From Rhynchopus sp. YZ270_cl-10 (taxonomy: Eukaryota > Euglenozoa > Diplonemea > Diplonemida > Diplonemidae), in assembly GCA_964035575.1 (NCBI GenBank), contig OZ037878.1, positions 868,001 to 932,000 on the forward strand: a DNA stretch of 64,000 nt, given 5' to 3'. The notes beneath the pieces are model-generated. The model was not told where the DNA came from. It made no database searches and saw only the letters and a list, made by a program, of their open reading frames with translations. Shown here piece by piece: positions 63,619-64,000 of the stretch. The position numbers and the translations under genes were made by a program. The stretch's first letter is position 1. Every line of letters begins with the position of its first letter.

Positions 63619-63708
63619 CCTGAACAGACGTTACTGACCTTTGTATGTCGGCTCTTCCTAGCCTAGACAAGCAGAATTGTCTAAGGGTTGGATTGTTCAC
63701 CCACTAAC

Positions 63709-63739
<31 letters not shown>

Positions 63740-64000
63740 GGGGTTTTCTTTTGGAGCCACATTTACGACTATGGCATCTACATCATCCCACTCACACGTG
63801 CCTGCTCGCGCGTCCTCCAGCACTTGCTGCACTCTGCGCAGGTGATCCGCACAACAGCACGACAACAGGCTCGGCAGCATTAGAAAATTGGTTTTGGTGT
63901 TTTTGGCTGTTGTTTTGGGTTTGATTTTGCAGCGTTTTGTGGGTAAAGGGCGGTTGGGTAAGGACGAAAAGTACCTAAATAGTGCCTAAATAATAGCACT

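Larger units (their letters stand above)
62233..64000. other. Terminal region without a confident gene
   Basis: It contains a hairpin at 63034-63067 (GGTGGACCTATTAT and its complement around GCTATA), the palindromic element at 63181-63340 and the uncertain frame at 63355-63618. The rest shows A/T tracts and no recognisable protein. Confidence 0.5.

Overview
This is a nuclear DNA window from a microbial eukaryote, most likely a euglenozoan of the diplonemid type. Every protein gene I can reconstruct lies on the minus strand over the whole 64 kb. Genes are closely spaced within clusters (65 to about 175 bp in the tightest cases). Several start codons sit just downstream of a pyrimidine tract plus AG, as expected for spliced-leader addition to a polycistronic transcript. 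Conventional GT-AG cis-introns are also present, mostly with GTATG donors. No spliced-leader RNA gene is visible, so the lineage is an inference. A dinoflagellate or other trans-splicing protist is not strictly excluded.

Layout, low to high coordinate (transcription runs the other way). 1-6.4 kb: repeat island with a LINE reverse-transcriptase tail, a MITE and several duplicated repeats. 6.4-16.7 kb: a large mitochondrial-type protein ending in a CECR5-like HAD domain, a secreted or membrane lectin-like protein and an EF-hand/coiled-coil protein. 16.7-22.6 kb: repeat island dominated by 5-bp and 9-bp satellites in a very large inverted arrangement. 22.7-34 kb: an LRR gene copy, an NPF-repeat coiled-coil protein and a HELQ-type helicase. 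34.8-43.1 kb: a tandem array of the same LRR gene (two intact copies, one frameshifted, one lost copy leaving only its 5' flank), with a 3.1-kb foldback-like element inserted at a unit boundary. 43.8-56 kb: presenilin, a Sel1-repeat protein, an NTMT1-type N-terminal methyltransferase, a helical-repeat (PPR-like) protein, an Asp/Asn-hydroxylase-like dioxygenase and a GT14 glycosyltransferase. 56-60.4 kb: repeat island. 60.4-62.2 kb: a membrane-anchored class 3 lipase. The last 1.7 kb has no confident gene.

The genes do not form one pathway. Themes are mitochondrial proteins (HAD fusion, Sel1, PPR-like), membrane and secretory functions (presenilin, GT14, lectin-like, lipase), DNA repair (HELQ) and protein modification (NTMT1, hydroxylase).

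The most unusual item is the LRR family. A ubiquitin-like N-terminus, eight 23-residue LRRs and a basic tail are nearly identical between copies, while the same few positions in every repeat differ in each copy. This looks like a repertoire-generating multigene family, and the array is being reshaped by tandem duplication, frameshift and transposon insertion.
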